This document shows positions 1-11,951 of a DNA stretch of 64,000 nucleotides, piece after piece. The notes under the pieces are model-generated. The model was given only the letters and a program-made list of their open reading frames with translations, was not told the origin of the DNA and did no database searches. Within the stretch, counting starts at the first letter, position 1, and each line of letters begins with the position of its first letter. Made by a program: the position numbers and the translations under genes. This DNA comes from Eudorina sp. 2006-703-Eu-15 (lineage: Eukaryota; Chlorophyta; Chlorophyceae; Chlamydomonadales; Volvocaceae): the NCBI GenBank assembly GCA_003117195.1, contig BDSI01000178.1:1-64000 (forward strand), in the 5' to 3' direction.

Positions 1-741
1 GGGTAAGGTATGTATTTGTAATAATAACCCATCCAGCCACGCAACTCTGCGCTTGCGGACACATATATAATAACCTACTGGCTTGGTCCAGGTTGGGTAG
101 CCCCTGGAGCAGGTTAGCTTAGGCACACGCTGGGTTGGTATTCGGTGACCCAAGGGTCGGTAACGAACCCCGGTCGGTGGGGTGCGTGTATGCGCCCGGC
201 TATGTATGTGCCCGTCTGGCCCTGTGCGTGCCTGGCTGTGCACGTAGCTGTCAGATAGAGTGCAGATATTTAGTAAGCCGCGGCGCACTGTATGTGGCCC
301 TGATGATGATGAGCCGCGCGCGGCTGCTCTGATAATCACTGATGTTTTCTCCTATGACTCTGCACGTACATACATACATGCATACCTACGTACCTACGTA
401 CACACCCGCCCCGATCAACGGACAGGTAGGGTTGATCCGTTTGGAATCTGTCTGCAGCCAGAAAAACGGCGGATGGCCCCGGCGGCAACCCCGCCCTGCA
501 CGTTCGGCTTTATTGTGCACTAGGATACATCATCCACGCACTGCACTAGCTCAGCCTTCACAGCTAGGTAGGTAGGTAGGTAGGTAGCACAAAGGTCGTA
601 CACGCGTACGTACCTGCGCCTGATGTACACGACTGTCGTACCCTGCCGTAGCCCTGGACTGTTGGACAAAAGGCAGCTGGTCATCATCCCCATACATGCA
701 TCATTTCTGCAGACATTGGCATGGGTCGGGTGCACGGCTGC

Positions 742-917
742 AGCGGTAGTGTAAGACCGCAACCATGCTGGCGAGTCAGGTGCGCAAGCACACCAGCGAC
801 AACGCCCCCGCGACAAATTGAAGTTAATCGCAGGTCCTCAATGAGGACCATATAAGCGATTAAGCTTATAAGAACAGATACTACACATGATCTGAGCCAA
901 AAGGCCGAGAAAGGTAT
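742..917 (-). ncRNA. U2: U2 spliceosomal snRNA, copy 1
   Basis: U2 snRNA base-pairs with the intron branch point in the spliceosome. The minus strand opens with AUACCUUUCUCGGCC, followed by UUUUGGCUCAGAUCAUGUG and the branch-point recognition segment GUGUAGUAUCUGUUCUUAU, all hallmarks of the U2 5' half. A stem of type GGUCCUCAUUGAGGACC follows (stem IIb position), then an Sm-like site AAUUUGU, then two 3' hairpins (GCUGG...CCAGC and GCGGU...ACCGC). The 5' end is set by homology. The 3' end is placed after the last hairpin, giving about 176 nt, and could be off by 10-15 nt. All copies in the array share this strand. Confidence 0.95.
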
Positions 918-1849
918 GAAAAAGTCACGGCCATACCAGCCACCACCCGCACACAGAAACGTCACAACAAACACATACGCCGCGATGGTGGGTCATCATC
1001 GATAACAGGACACAAACACAAACCCCGTCCGTGTGCGCACCAGCAGCTCCGCCGCCGCGCGCGGGGCACCGACGTCCATGCATCAATCACAACGCACATC
1101 CAGTCATACATCACGCAGCGCACGCACAACAACACACACGCACGGCGGCGCAAGCCACATAGTGCGGCCGGTCGTTGGCCGACGGCCACGCACTGCTGGT
1201 ACGTACGTAGCGACCGCTTGGCGACGCAGCCAAGCCACGCACACACAACACCTAGCTACCAGCAGAAGCGTGGATCCATCCTTACGAACAAATAAACTCG
1301 TCAAGTCAATACACACACAAGCCGGGAGGCATCACACACACCTTCCTCACACAGGCACTCGCAGGCGTACGGACAGATAGATAGACACGCAAGCAACCAG
1401 CAGCAGCCCCTCACAGCGAACTAGATAGCTAGATACGTACTCCGCCACGTACGTACGTAGCTCCGGGTAGGTGTTGCGAGTCTCGCACAGAAGGTATCCG
1501 GCGAGATGCGGCCACGTTGCACCATAGGTACATACATGAAGCACGCACGTGTGTTCCAACGGGCCCAGATAGCTCTTAGGAGCCTCACCTCATCAACCCC
1601 CTACCAAGGACTGCGCACCCATCTCCATCACCCGCGGGGTGAGGGGGTTCATGCAGCCATGACACGGCCAACACACGCACCAGGCTACGCACCAGCGCGC
1701 CTGGATTGCCTCCTGGAAACCGCGCCAGACCCGCCGAGTGAATCACATGCCCCGCCCTTATGTGTACCGAATGCATGCATGGTGCTTACCGACCGGCCAG
1801 AGTGCGTGTCAGGTCACCGTGCCTGAAGCTCGATATACAATTTCATTGG

Positions 1850-1963
1850 GGATGAGGCAAAAGCCTTCCAGAAAATGTAGATATGCGCCGCAAATGAGCC
1901 GTACTCGCTGATCTCTTTAGTAAAAGGCGAAAGAGATATGAGAGACGGGAACGGCTCAGCGCT
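1850..1963 (-). ncRNA. U5: U5 spliceosomal snRNA, copy 1
   Basis: U5 snRNA holds the exon ends during splicing. The minus strand carries the invariant loop 1 sequence CGCCUUUUACU (positions 1919-1929) on top of the stem AUCUCUUU/AAAGAGAU. Below it is a second stem GAGCCGU/ACGGCUC, the expected U5 stem-loop I layout. Downstream lie an Sm-like site (AUUUUCUGG) and a terminal hairpin AGGC-UUUU-GCCU. The predicted length of about 114 nt matches the usual U5 size. Both ends are estimated from the helices. Confidence 0.93.
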
Positions 1964-3370
1964 GAGTACAGGTCTCAGGTGCGCACGCAGACCCAGCCTT
2001 AGCCGTCACTGACATGACTTGACATAGCAACAGTGGTGGGTGCAACTAACATAGCATGCTGCTGAAGCACCCAACGCCGTTTGTACGGATATATACTGGA
2101 TGGAGAGCATCAAGCAGGCAGCTTGGGCGTCCCGGAGCTGGCTGCTGGTGGCTGTCCCCGGGGACACAAGCGAGGGTGACGCACCGATGCGACGATGCCC
2201 GGGTGTTGAAGTGCCCGGGTCCAAGCAGGGTCCGAGTCCGCAGCAGTGCCTGTCTGCTGTCTGCGTGATGTCTGCGTGTTTGGGCGGGTATAACGTACGA
2301 AGCCCCACATTTGTAAGAAAAGCCAAGCAATCAAGGGGACGCCTTCGACCTTCACCACACTACTGGTGTACGACCCTCCCCAATATAAAGGGTGTACGAC
2401 AAGCGGGCAATGTCACTATCGACGTGCGTACCCCCAGACATGCATCTCCGTGCGTCGCTGAATCTCGTTCGATTATTTTATTACTGCCACGATTTTTCGA
2501 GCGACGATCTCACCCAGCCGTACATGTGGATGCAGCCGTACATGTGGATGCAGCCGTACATGTGGACATTATTACGGGCACACAGCAGAGCGGGGATTGG
2601 TGGCTGTCACCCAACCCCAACCCGGGCTTATTGCAAGCACCTCCGCCAGGGACCGCCGGGTTGGGTTGGGTAAGGTATGTATTTGTAATAATAACCCATC
2701 CAGCCACGCAACTCTGCGCTTGCGGACACATATATAATAACCTACTGGCTTGGTCCAGGTTGGGTAGCCCCTGGAGCAGGTAGCTTAGGCACACGCTGGT
2801 TGGTATTCGGTGACCCAAGGGTCGTAAAAACCCCGGTCGGTGGGTGCGTGTATGCCGCCCGCTATGTATGTGCCGTCTGGCCCTGTGCGTGCCTGGCTGT
2901 GCACGTAGCTGTCAGATAGAGTGCAGATATTTAGTAAGCCGCGGCGCACTGTATGTGGCCCTGATGATGATGAGCCGCGCGCGCGCTGCTCTGATAATCA
3001 CTGATGTTTTCTCCTATGACTCTGCACGTACATACATACATGCATACCTACGTACCTACGTACACACCCGATCAACGGACAGGTAGGGTTGATCCGAAAG
3101 GCAGCAGATCCGGCGGGCGGCCCCGCGGCAACGTTCGCTTTATTTGTGCACTAGGGATACATCATCCACGCACTGCACTAGCTCAGCCTTCACAGCTAGG
3201 TAGGTAGGGTAGGTAGGTGCACAAAGGTCGTACACGCGTACGTACCTGCGCCTGATGTACACGACTGTCGTACCCTGCCGTAGCCCTGGACTGTTGGACA
3301 AAAGGCAGCTGGTCATCATCCCCATACATGCATCATTTCTGCAGACATTGGGGGTCGGGTGCACGGCTGC

Positions 3371-3550
3371 AGCGGTAGTGTAAGACCGCAACCATGCTGG
3401 CGAGTCAGGTGGCGCAAGCACACCAGCCGACAACGCCCCGCGCGACAAATTGAAGTTAATCGCAGGTCCTCAATGAGGTCGCATATAAGCGATTAAGCTT
3501 ATAAGAACAGATACTACACATGATCTGAGCCAAAAGGCCGAGAAAGGTAT
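3371..3550 (-). ncRNA. U2: U2 snRNA, copy 2 (variant)
   Basis: The U2 5' half is intact, with the branch-point recognition segment. This copy differs from the others in the stem IIb region (plus-strand GAGGTCGCATATAAG instead of GAGGACCATATAAG) and has several one-base indels in the 3' half, so it may be a weak or inactive copy, or the indels may be sequencing errors. Confidence 0.85.
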
Positions 3551-4485
3551 GAAAAGTCACGGCCATACCAGCCACCACCCGCACACAGAAACGTCACAAC
3601 AAACACATACGCCGCGATGGTGGGTCATCATCGATAACAGGACACAAACACAAACCCCGTCCGTGTGCGCACCAGGCAGCTCCGCCGCCGGCGCGGGCAC
3701 CGACGTCCATGCATCAATCACAACGCACATCCAGTCATACATCACGCAGCGCACGCACAACAACACACACGCACGGCGGCGCAAGCCACATAGTGCGGCC
3801 CGGTCGTTGGCCGACGGCCACGCACTGCTGTACGTACGTAGCGACCGCTTGGCGACGCAGCCAAGCCACGCACACAACACCTAGCTACCAGCAGAAGCGT
3901 GGATCCATCCTTACGAACAAATAAACTCGTCAAGTCAATACACACACAAGCCGGGGAGGCATCACACACCACCTTCCTCACACAGGCACTCGCAGGCGTA
4001 CGGACAGATAGATAGACACGCAAGCAACCCAGCAGCAGCCCCTCACAGCGAACTAGATAGCTAGATACGTACTCCGCCACGTACGTACGTAGCTCCGGGT
4101 AGGTGTTGCGAGTCTCGCACAGAAGGTATCCGGCGAGATGCGGCCACGTTGCACCATAGGTACATACATGAAGCACGCACGTGTGTTCCAACGGGCCCAG
4201 ATAGCTCTTAGGAGCCTCACCTCATCAACCCCCTACCAAGGACTGCGCACCCATCCTCCATCACCCGCGGGGTGAGGGGGTTCATGCAGCCATGACACGG
4301 CCAACACACGCACCAGGCTACGCACCAGCGCGCCTGGATTGCCTCTCCTGGAAACCGCGCCAGACCCGCCGAGTGAATCACATGGCCCCGCCCTTATGTG
4401 TACCGAATGCATGCATGGTGCTTACCGACCGGCCAGAGTGCGTGTCAGGTCACCGTGCCTGAAGCTCGATATACAATTTCATTGG

Positions 4486-4599
4486 GGATGAGGCAAAAGC
4501 CTTCCAGAAAATGTAGATATGCGCCGCAAATGAGCCGTACTCGCTGATCTCTTTAGTAAAAGGCGAAAGAGATATGAGAGACGGGAACGGCTCAGCGCT
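4486..4599 (-). ncRNA. U5: U5 snRNA, copy 2
   Basis: This copy shares the U5 features of copy 1: loop 1 CGCCUUUUACU, both stems, the Sm-like site and the terminal hairpin. I saw no difference within the predicted 114-nt RNA. Confidence 0.92.
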
Positions 4600-6041
4600 G
4601 AGTACAGGTCTCAGGTGCGCACGCAGACCCAGCCTTAGCCGTCACTGACATGACTTGACATAGCAACAGTGGTGGGTGCAACTAACATAGCATGCTGCTG
4701 AAGCACCCAACGCCGTTTGTACGGATATATACTGGATGGAGAGCATCAAGCAGGCAGCTTGGGCGTCCCGGAGCTGGCTGCTGGTGGCGTCCCCGGGGAC
4801 ACAAGCGAGGGTGACGCACCGATCGACGATGCCCGGGTGTTGAAGTGCCCGGGTCCAAGCAGGGTCCGAGTCCGCAGCAGTGCCTGTCTGCTGTCTGCGT
4901 GATGTCTGCGTGTTTGGGCGGGTATAACGTACGAAGCCCCACATTTGTAAGAAAAGCCAAGCAATCAAGGGACGCCTTTCGACCTTCACCACACTACTGG
5001 TGTACGACCCTCCCCAATATAAAGGGTGTACGACAAGCGGGCAATGTCACTATCGACGTGCGTACCCCCAGACATGCATCTCCGTGCGTCCTGAATCTCG
5101 TTCGATTATATTTATTACTGCACGATTTTTCGAGCGACGATCTCACCCAGCCGTACATGTGGATGCAGCCGTACATGTGGATGCAGCCGTACATGTGGAC
5201 ATTATTACGGGCACACAGAAGCGGGGATTGGTGGCTGGTCACCCCAACCCCAACCCGGGCTTATTGCAAGCACCTCCGCCAGGGACCGCCGGGTTGGGGT
5301 TGGGTAAGGTATGTATTTGTAATAATAACCCATCCAGCCACGCAACTCTGCGCTTGCGGACACATATATAATAACCTACTGGCTTGGTCCAGGTTGGGTA
5401 GCCCCTGGAGCAGGTAGCTTAGGCACACGCTGGGTTGGGTATTCGGTGACCCAAGGGTCGGTAACGAACCCCGGTCGGTGGGTGCGTGTATGCCGCCCGG
5501 CTATGTGCCCGTCTGGCCCTGTGCGTGCCTGGCTGTGCACGTAGCTGTCAGATAGAGTGCAGATATTTAGTAAGCCGCGGCGCACTGTATGTGGCCCTGA
5601 TGATGATGAGCCGCGCGCGGCTGCTCTGATAATCACTGATGTTTTCTCCTATGACTCTGCACGTACATACATACATGCATACCTACGTACCTACGTACAC
5701 ACCCGCCCCGATCAACGGACAGGTAGGGTTGATCCGTTTGGAATCTGTCTGCAGCAGATAAACCGGCGGATGGCCCGGCGGCAACCCCGCCCTGCACGTT
5801 CGGCTTTATTGTGCACTAGGGATACATCATCCACGCACTGCACTAGCTCAGCCTTCACAGCTAGGTAGGTAGGTAGGTAGGTAGGTGCACAAAGGTCGTA
5901 CACGCGTACGTACCTGCGCCTGATGTACACGACTGTCGTACCCTGCCGTAGCCCTGGACTGTTGGACAAAAGGCAGCTGGTCATCATCCCCATACATGCA
6001 TCATTTCTGCAGACATTGGCATGGGTCGGGTGCACGGCTGC

Positions 6042-6217
6042 AGCGGTAGTGTAAGACCGCAACCATGCTGGCGAGTCAGGTGCGCAAGCACACCAGCGAC
6101 AACGCCCCCGCGACAAATTGAAGTTAATCGCAGGTCCTCAATGAGGACCATATAAGCGATTAAGCTTATAAGAACAGATACTACACATGATCTGAGCCAA
6201 AAGGCCGAGAAAGGTAT
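6042..6217 (-). ncRNA. U2: U2 snRNA, copy 3
   Basis: Consensus U2 copy of 176 nt with a fully paired stem GGUCCUCAUUGAGGACC and an intact branch-point recognition segment. Confidence 0.95.
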
Positions 6218-6258
6218 GAAAAGTCACGGCCATACCAGCCACCACCCGCACACAGAAA

Positions 6259-6264
6259 CGTCAC
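6259..6264 (-). promoter_or_regulatory. Candidate upstream element of U2 (GTGACG)
   Basis: GTGACG on the minus strand begins 47 bases before the U2 start in this unit, and the same hexamer begins 46 bases before the inferred U5 start at 7308-7313. A looser match TCTGYGTGCG follows in both. snRNA promoters often have a proximal element at about -50 to -60. This is an inference from two genes that recur in every unit, and six bases is short enough to match by chance. Confidence 0.3.
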
Positions 6265-7153
6265 AACAAACACATACGCCGCGATGGTGGGTCATCATCG
6301 ATAACAGGACACAAACACAAACCCCGTCCGTGTGCGCACCAGCAGCTCCGCCGCCGGCGCGGGGCACCGACGTCCATGCATCAATCACAACGCACATCCA
6401 GTCATACATCACGCAGCGCACGCACAACAACACACACGCACGGCGGCGCAAGCCACATAGTGCGGCCCGGTCGTTGGCCGACGGCCACGCACTGCTGGTA
6501 CGTACGTAGCGACCGCTTGGCGACGCAGCCAAGCCACGCACACAACACCTAGCTACCAGCAGAAGCGTGGATCCATCCTTACGAACAAATAAACTCGTCA
6601 AGTCAATACACACACAAGCCGGGGAGGCATCACACACCACCTTCCTCACACAGGCACTCGCAGGCGTACGGACAGATAGATAGACACGCAAGCAACCCAG
6701 CAGCAGCCCCTCACAGCGAACTAGATAGCTAGATACGTACTCCGCCACGTACGTACGTAGCTCCGGGTAGGTGTTGCGAGTCTCGCACAGAAGGTATCCG
6801 GCGAGATGCGGCCACGTTGCACCATAGGTACATACATGAAGCACGCACGTGTGTTCCAACGGGCCCAGATAGCTCTTAGGAGCCTCACCTCATCAACCCC
6901 CTACCAAGGACTGCGCACCCATCCTCCATCACCCGCGGGGTGAGGGGGTTCATGCAGCCATGACACGGCCAACACACGCACCAGGCTACGCACCAGCGCG
7001 CCTGGATTGCCTCTCCTGGAAACCGCGCCAGACCCGCCGAGTGAATCACATGGCCCCGCCCTTATGTGTACCGAATGCATGCATGGTGCTTACCGACCGG
7101 CCAGAGTGCGTGTCAGGTCACCGTGCCTGAAGCTCGATATACAATTTCATTGG

Positions 7154-7267
7154 GGATGAGGCAAAAGCCTTCCAGAAAATGTAGATATGCGCCGCAAATG
7201 AGCCGTACTCGCTGATCTCTTTAGTAAAAGGCGAAAGAGATATGAGAGACGGGAACGGCTCAGCGCT
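7154..7267 (-). ncRNA. U5: U5 snRNA, copy 3
   Basis: Consensus U5 copy of 114 nt with intact loop 1, both stems and the terminal hairpin. Confidence 0.93.
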
Positions 7268-7307
7268 GAGTACAGGTCTCAGGTGCGCACGCAGACCCAG
7301 CCTTAGC

Positions 7308-7313
7308 CGTCAC
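7308..7313 (-). promoter_or_regulatory. Candidate upstream element of U5 (GTGACG)
   Basis: Same hexamer and same distance as upstream of U2 in this unit (see 6259-6264). The U5 start is itself estimated, so the match in distance is approximate. Confidence 0.3.
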
Positions 7314-8533
7314 TGACATGACTTGACATAGCAACAGTGGTGGGTGCAACTAACATAGCATGCTGCTGAAGCACCCAACGCCGTTTGTACGGATATATAC
7401 TGGATGGAGAGCATCAAGCAGGCAGCTTGGGCGTCCCGGAGCTGGCTGCTGGTGGCGTCCCCGGGGACACAAGCGAGGGTGACGCACCGATCGACGATGC
7501 CCGGGTGTTGAAGTGCCCGGGTCCAAGCAGGGTCCGAGTCCGCAGCAGTGCCTGTCTGCTGTCTGCGTGATGTCTGCGTGTTTGGGCGGGTATAACGTAC
7601 GAAGCCCCACATTTGTAAGAAAAGCCAAGCAATCAAGGGGACGCCTTTCGACCTTCACCACACTACTGGTGTACGACCCTCCCCAATATAAAGGGTGTAC
7701 GACAAGCGGGCAATGTCACTATCGACGTGCGTACCCCCAGACATGCATCTCCGTGCGTCCTGAATCTCGTTCGATTATATTTATTACTGCACGATTTTTC
7801 GAGCGACGATCTCACCCAGCCGTACATGTGGATGCAGCCGTACATGTGGATGCAGCCGTACATGTGGACATTATTACGGGCACACAGAAGCGGGGATTGG
7901 TGGCTGGTCACCCCAACCCCAACCCGGGCTTATTGCAAGCACCTCCGCCAGGGACCGCCGGGTTGGGGTTGGGTAAGGTATGTATTTGTAATAATAACCC
8001 ATCCAGCCACGCAACTCTGCGCTTGCGGACACATATATAATAACCTACTGGCTTGGTCCAGGTTGGGTAGCCCCTGGAGCAGGTAGCTTAGGCACACGCT
8101 GGGTTGGGTATTCGGTGACCCAAGGGTCGGTAACGAACCCCGGTCGGTGGGTGCGTGTATGCCGCCCGGCTATGTGCCCGTCTGGCCCTGTGCGTGCCTG
8201 GCTGTGCACGTAGCTGTCAGATAGAGTGCAGATATTTAGTAAGCCGCGGCGCACTGTATGTGGCCCTGATGATGATGAGCCGCGCGCGGCTGCTCTGATA
8301 ATCACTGATGTTTTTTCTCCTATGACTCTGCACGTACATACATACATGCATACCTACGTACCTACGTACACACCCGCCCCGATCAACGGACAGGTAGGGT
8401 TGATCCGTTTGGAATCTGTCTGCAGCAGATAAACCGGCGGATGGCCCCGGCGGCAACCCCGCCCTGCACGTTCGGCTTTATTGTGCACTAGGGATACATC
8501 ATCCACGCACTGCACTAGCTCAGCCTTCACAGC

Positions 8534-8946
8534 TAGGTAGGTAGGTAGGTAGGTAGGTAGGTAGGTAGGTAGGTAGGTAGGTAGGTAGGTAGGTAGGTAG
8601 GTAGGTAGGTAGGTAGGTAGGTAGGTAGGTAGGGTAGGTAGGTAGGTAGGTAGGTAGGTAGTAGGTAGGTAGGTAGGTAGGTAGGTAGGTAGGTAGGTAG
8701 GTAGGTAGGTAGGTAGGTAGGTAGGTAGGTAGGTAGGTAGGTAGGTAGGTAGGTAGGTAGGTAGGTAGGTAGGTAGGTAGGTAGGTAGGTAGGTAGGTAG
8801 GTAGGTAGGTAGGTAGGTAGGTAGGTAGGTAGGTAGGTAGGTAGGTAGGTAGGTAGGTAGGTAGGTAGGTAGGTAGGTAGGTAGGTAGGTAGGTAGGTAG
8901 GTAGGTAGGTAGGTAGGTAGGTAGGTAGGTAGGTAGGTAGGTAGGT
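8534..8946. repeat. Expanded (TAGG)n microsatellite
   Basis: About 100 TAGG repeats, broken only near 8632 (extra G) and 8660 (one base lost). The same locus in the other units holds four to six repeats. The three long 'PTYL' reading frames over this tract are products of the repeat, not genes. Confidence 0.98.
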
Positions 8947-9101
8947 GCACAAAGGTCGTACACGCGTACGTACCTGCGCCTGATGTACACGACTGTCGTA
9001 CCCTGCCGTAGCCCTGGACTGTTGGACAAAAGGCAGCTGGTCATCATCCCCATACATGCATCATTTCTGCAGACATTGGCATGGGTCGGGTGCACGGCTG
9101 C

Positions 9102-9277
9102 AGCGGTAGTGTAAGACCGCAACCATGCTGGCGAGTCAGGTGCGCAAGCACACCAGCGACAACGCCCCCGCGACAAATTGAAGTTAATCGCAGGTCCTCA
9201 ATGAGGACCATATAAGCGATTAAGCTTATAAGAACAGATACTACACATGATCTGAGCCAAAAGGCCGAGAAAGGTAT
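9102..9277 (-). ncRNA. U2: U2 snRNA, copy 4
   Basis: Consensus U2 copy. It lies about 160 bp upstream, in transcript terms, of the expanded TAGG tract, so read-through past its 3' end would enter the tract. Confidence 0.95.
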
Positions 9278-10214
9278 GAAAAGTCACGGCCATACCAGCC
9301 ACCACCCGCACACAGAAACGTCACAACAAACACATACGCCGCGATGGTGGGTCATCATCGATAACAGGACACAAACACAAACCCCGTCCGTGTGCGCACC
9401 AGCAGCTCCGCCGCCGGCGCGGGGCACCGACGTCCATGCATCAATCACAACGCACATCCAGTCATACATCACGCAGCGCACGCACAACAACACACACGCA
9501 CGGCGGCGCAAGCCACATAGTGCGGCCCGGTCGTTGGCCGACGGCCACGCACTGCTGGTACGTACGTAGCGACCGCTTGGCGACGCAGCCAAGCCACGCA
9601 CACAACACCTAGCTACCAGCAGAAGCGTGGATCCATCCTTACGAACAAATAAACTCGTCAAGTCAATACACACACAAGCCGGGGAGGCATCACACACCAC
9701 CTTCCTCACACAGGCACTCGCAGGCGTACGGACAGATAGATAGACACGCAAGCAACCCAGCAGCAGCCCCTCACAGCGAACTAGATAGCTAGATACGTAC
9801 TCCGCCACGTACGTACGTAGCTCCGGGTAGGTGTTGCGAGTCTCGCACAGAAGGTATCCGGCGAGATGCGGCCACGTTGCACCATAGGTACATACATGAA
9901 GCACGCACGTGTGTTCCAACGGGCCCAGATAGCTCTTAGGAGCCTCACCTCATCAACCCCCTACCAAGGACTGCGCACCCATCCTCCATCACCCGCGGGG
10001 TGAGGGGGGTTCATGCAGCCATGACACGGCCAACACACGCACCAGGCTACGCACCAGCGCGCCTGGATTGCCTCTCCTGGAAACCGCGCCAGACCCGCCG
10101 AGTGAATCACATGGCCCCGCCCTTATGTGTACCGAATGCATGCATGGTGCTTACCGACCGGCCAGAGTGCGTGTCAGGTCACCGTGCCTGAAGCTCGATA
10201 TACAATTTCATTGG

Positions 10215-10328
10215 GGATGAGGCAAAAGCCTTCCAGAAAATGTAGATATGCGCCGCAAATGAGCCGTACTCGCTGATCTCTTTAGTAAAAGGCGAAAGAG
10301 ATATGAGAGGCGGGAACGGCTCAGCGCT
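10215..10328 (-). ncRNA. U5: U5 snRNA, copy 4
   Basis: U5 copy with one base change: plus-strand position 10310 is G where the other copies have A, in the internal part of stem-loop I. Loop 1 is unchanged. Confidence 0.92.
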
Positions 10329-11776
10329 GAGTACAGGTCTCAGGTGCGCACGCAGACCCAGCCTTAGCCGTCACTGACATGACTTGACATAGCAACAGTG
10401 GTGGGTGCAACTAACATAGCATGCTGCTGAAGCACCCAACGCCGTTTGTACGGATATATACTGGATGGAGAGCATCAAGCAGGCAGCTTGGGCGTCCCGG
10501 AGCTGGCTGCTGGTGGCGTCCCCGGGGACACAAGCGAGGGTGACGCACCGATCGACGATGCCCGGGTGTTGAAGTGCCCGGGTCCAAGCAGGGTCCGAGT
10601 CCGCAGCAGTGCCTGTCTGCTGTCTGCGTGATGTCTGCGTGTTTGGGCGGGTATAACGTACGAAGCCCCACATTTGTAAGAAAAGCCAAGCAATCAAGGG
10701 GACGCCTTTCGACCTTCACCACACTACTGGTGTACGACCCTCCCCAATATAAAGGGTGTACGACAAGCGGGCAATGTCACTATCGACGTGCGTACCCCCA
10801 GACATGCATCTCCGTGCGTCCTGAATCTCGTTCGATTATATTTATTACTGCACGATTTTTCGAGCGACGATCTCACCCAGCCGTACATGTGGATGCAGCC
10901 GTACATGTGGATGCAGCCGTACATGTGGACATTATTACGGGCACACAGAAGCGGGGATTGGTGGCTGGTCACCCCAACCCCAACCCGGGCTTATTGCAAG
11001 CACCTCCGCCAGGGACCGCCGGGTTGGGGTTGGGTAAGGTATGTATTTGTAATAATAACCCATCCAGCCACGCAACTCTGCGCTTGCGGACACATATATA
11101 ATAACCTACTGGCTTGGTCCAGGTTGGGTAGCCCCTGGAGCAGGTAGCTTAGGCACACGCTGGGTTGGGTATTCGGTGACCCAAGGGTCGGTAACGAACC
11201 CCGGTCGGTGGGTGCGTGTATGCCGCCCGGCTATGTATGTGCCCGTCTGGCCCTGTGCGTGCCTGGCTGTGCACGTAGCTGTCAGATAGAGTGCAGATAT
11301 TTAGTAAGCCGCGGCGCACTGTATGTGGCCCTGATGATGATGAGCCGCGCGCGGCTGCTCTGATAATCACTGATGTTTTCTCCTATGACTCTGCACGTAC
11401 ATACATACATGCATACCTACGTACCTACGTACACACCCGCCCCGATCAACGGACAGGTAGGGTTGATCCGTTTGGAATCTGTCTGCAGCAGATAAACCGG
11501 CGGATGGCCCCGGCGGCAACCCCGCCCTGCACGTTCGGCTTTATTGTGCACTAGGGATACATCATCCACGCACTGCACTAGCTCAGCCTTCACAGCTAGG
11601 TAGGTAGGTAGGTAGGTAGGTGCACAAAGGTCGTACACGCGTACGTACCTGCGCCTGATGTACACGACTGTCGTACCCTGCCGTAGCCCTGGACTGTTGG
11701 ACAAAAGGCAGCTGGTCATCATCCCCATACATGCATCATTTCTGCAGACATTGGCATGGGTCGGGTGCACGGCTGC

Positions 11777-11951
11777 AGCGGTAGTGTAAGACCGCAACCA
11801 TGCTGGCGAGTCAGGTGCGCAAGCACACCAGCGACAACGCCCCGCGACAAATTGAAGTTAATCGCAGGTCCTCAATGAGGTCCATATAAGCGATTAAGCT
11901 TATAAGAACAGATACTACACATGATCTGAGCCAAAAGGCCGAGAAAGGTAT
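11777..11951 (-). ncRNA. U2: U2 snRNA, copy 5 (stem variant)
   Basis: U2 copy with GGACC in place of GGUCC on the 5' side of the stem IIb hairpin, leaving an A-A mismatch, and one C fewer in the 3' half (175 nt). Unit 6 shares the stem change. Confidence 0.93.

Larger units (their letters stand above)
1..2667. repeat. U2-U5 snRNA tandem array, unit 1
   Basis: This is the first copy of a tandem unit that recurs at 2668, 5302, 7971, 11032, 13707 and 16379; the unit start is arbitrary because the window opens at this point. From left to right a unit holds a TAGG microsatellite (here about 565-587), a U2 snRNA gene (minus), about 900 bp of spacer, a U5 snRNA gene (minus), and a spacer with three 18-bp repeats of the type CAGCCGTACATGTGGATG (about 2515-2567). 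Units 1 and 2 carry more small indels against the consensus than units 3-6. Open frames in the spacers differ between copies by frame-breaking indels, so I do not treat them as genes. Confidence 0.97.
2668..5301. repeat. U2-U5 snRNA tandem array, unit 2
   Basis: Second copy, 2,634 bp. It is the most indel-rich whole copy: for example, the segment around 3090-3140 has lost or altered several short stretches, and the TAGG tract contains an extra G. Gene order is the same as in the other units. Confidence 0.97.
5302..7970. repeat. U2-U5 snRNA tandem array, unit 3
   Basis: Third copy, 2,669 bp, nearly identical to units 4-6 apart from TAGG number and scattered single-base changes. Confidence 0.97.
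7971..11031. repeat. U2-U5 snRNA tandem array, unit 4 (expanded)
   Basis: Fourth copy, 3,061 bp. The extra length against the other units is explained by the TAGG expansion at 8534-8946. Confidence 0.97.

Noticed and set aside
6224..6859. A 211-codon minus-strand frame that recurs in units 3-6 of the array
   Set aside because: It is identical only because the units are identical. Indels break it in units 1 and 2, and it shows no domain or codon signal. The unit is explained by U2 and U5 RNA genes.
8534..8946. TAGG tract as telomere sequence
   Set aside because: Algal telomeres are TTTAGGG or TTTTAGGG; TAGG is a simple tetranucleotide repeat inside a gene-array spacer.
8354..9176. Long frames translating to PTYLPTYL repeats
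   Set aside because: They are translations of the TAGG microsatellite.
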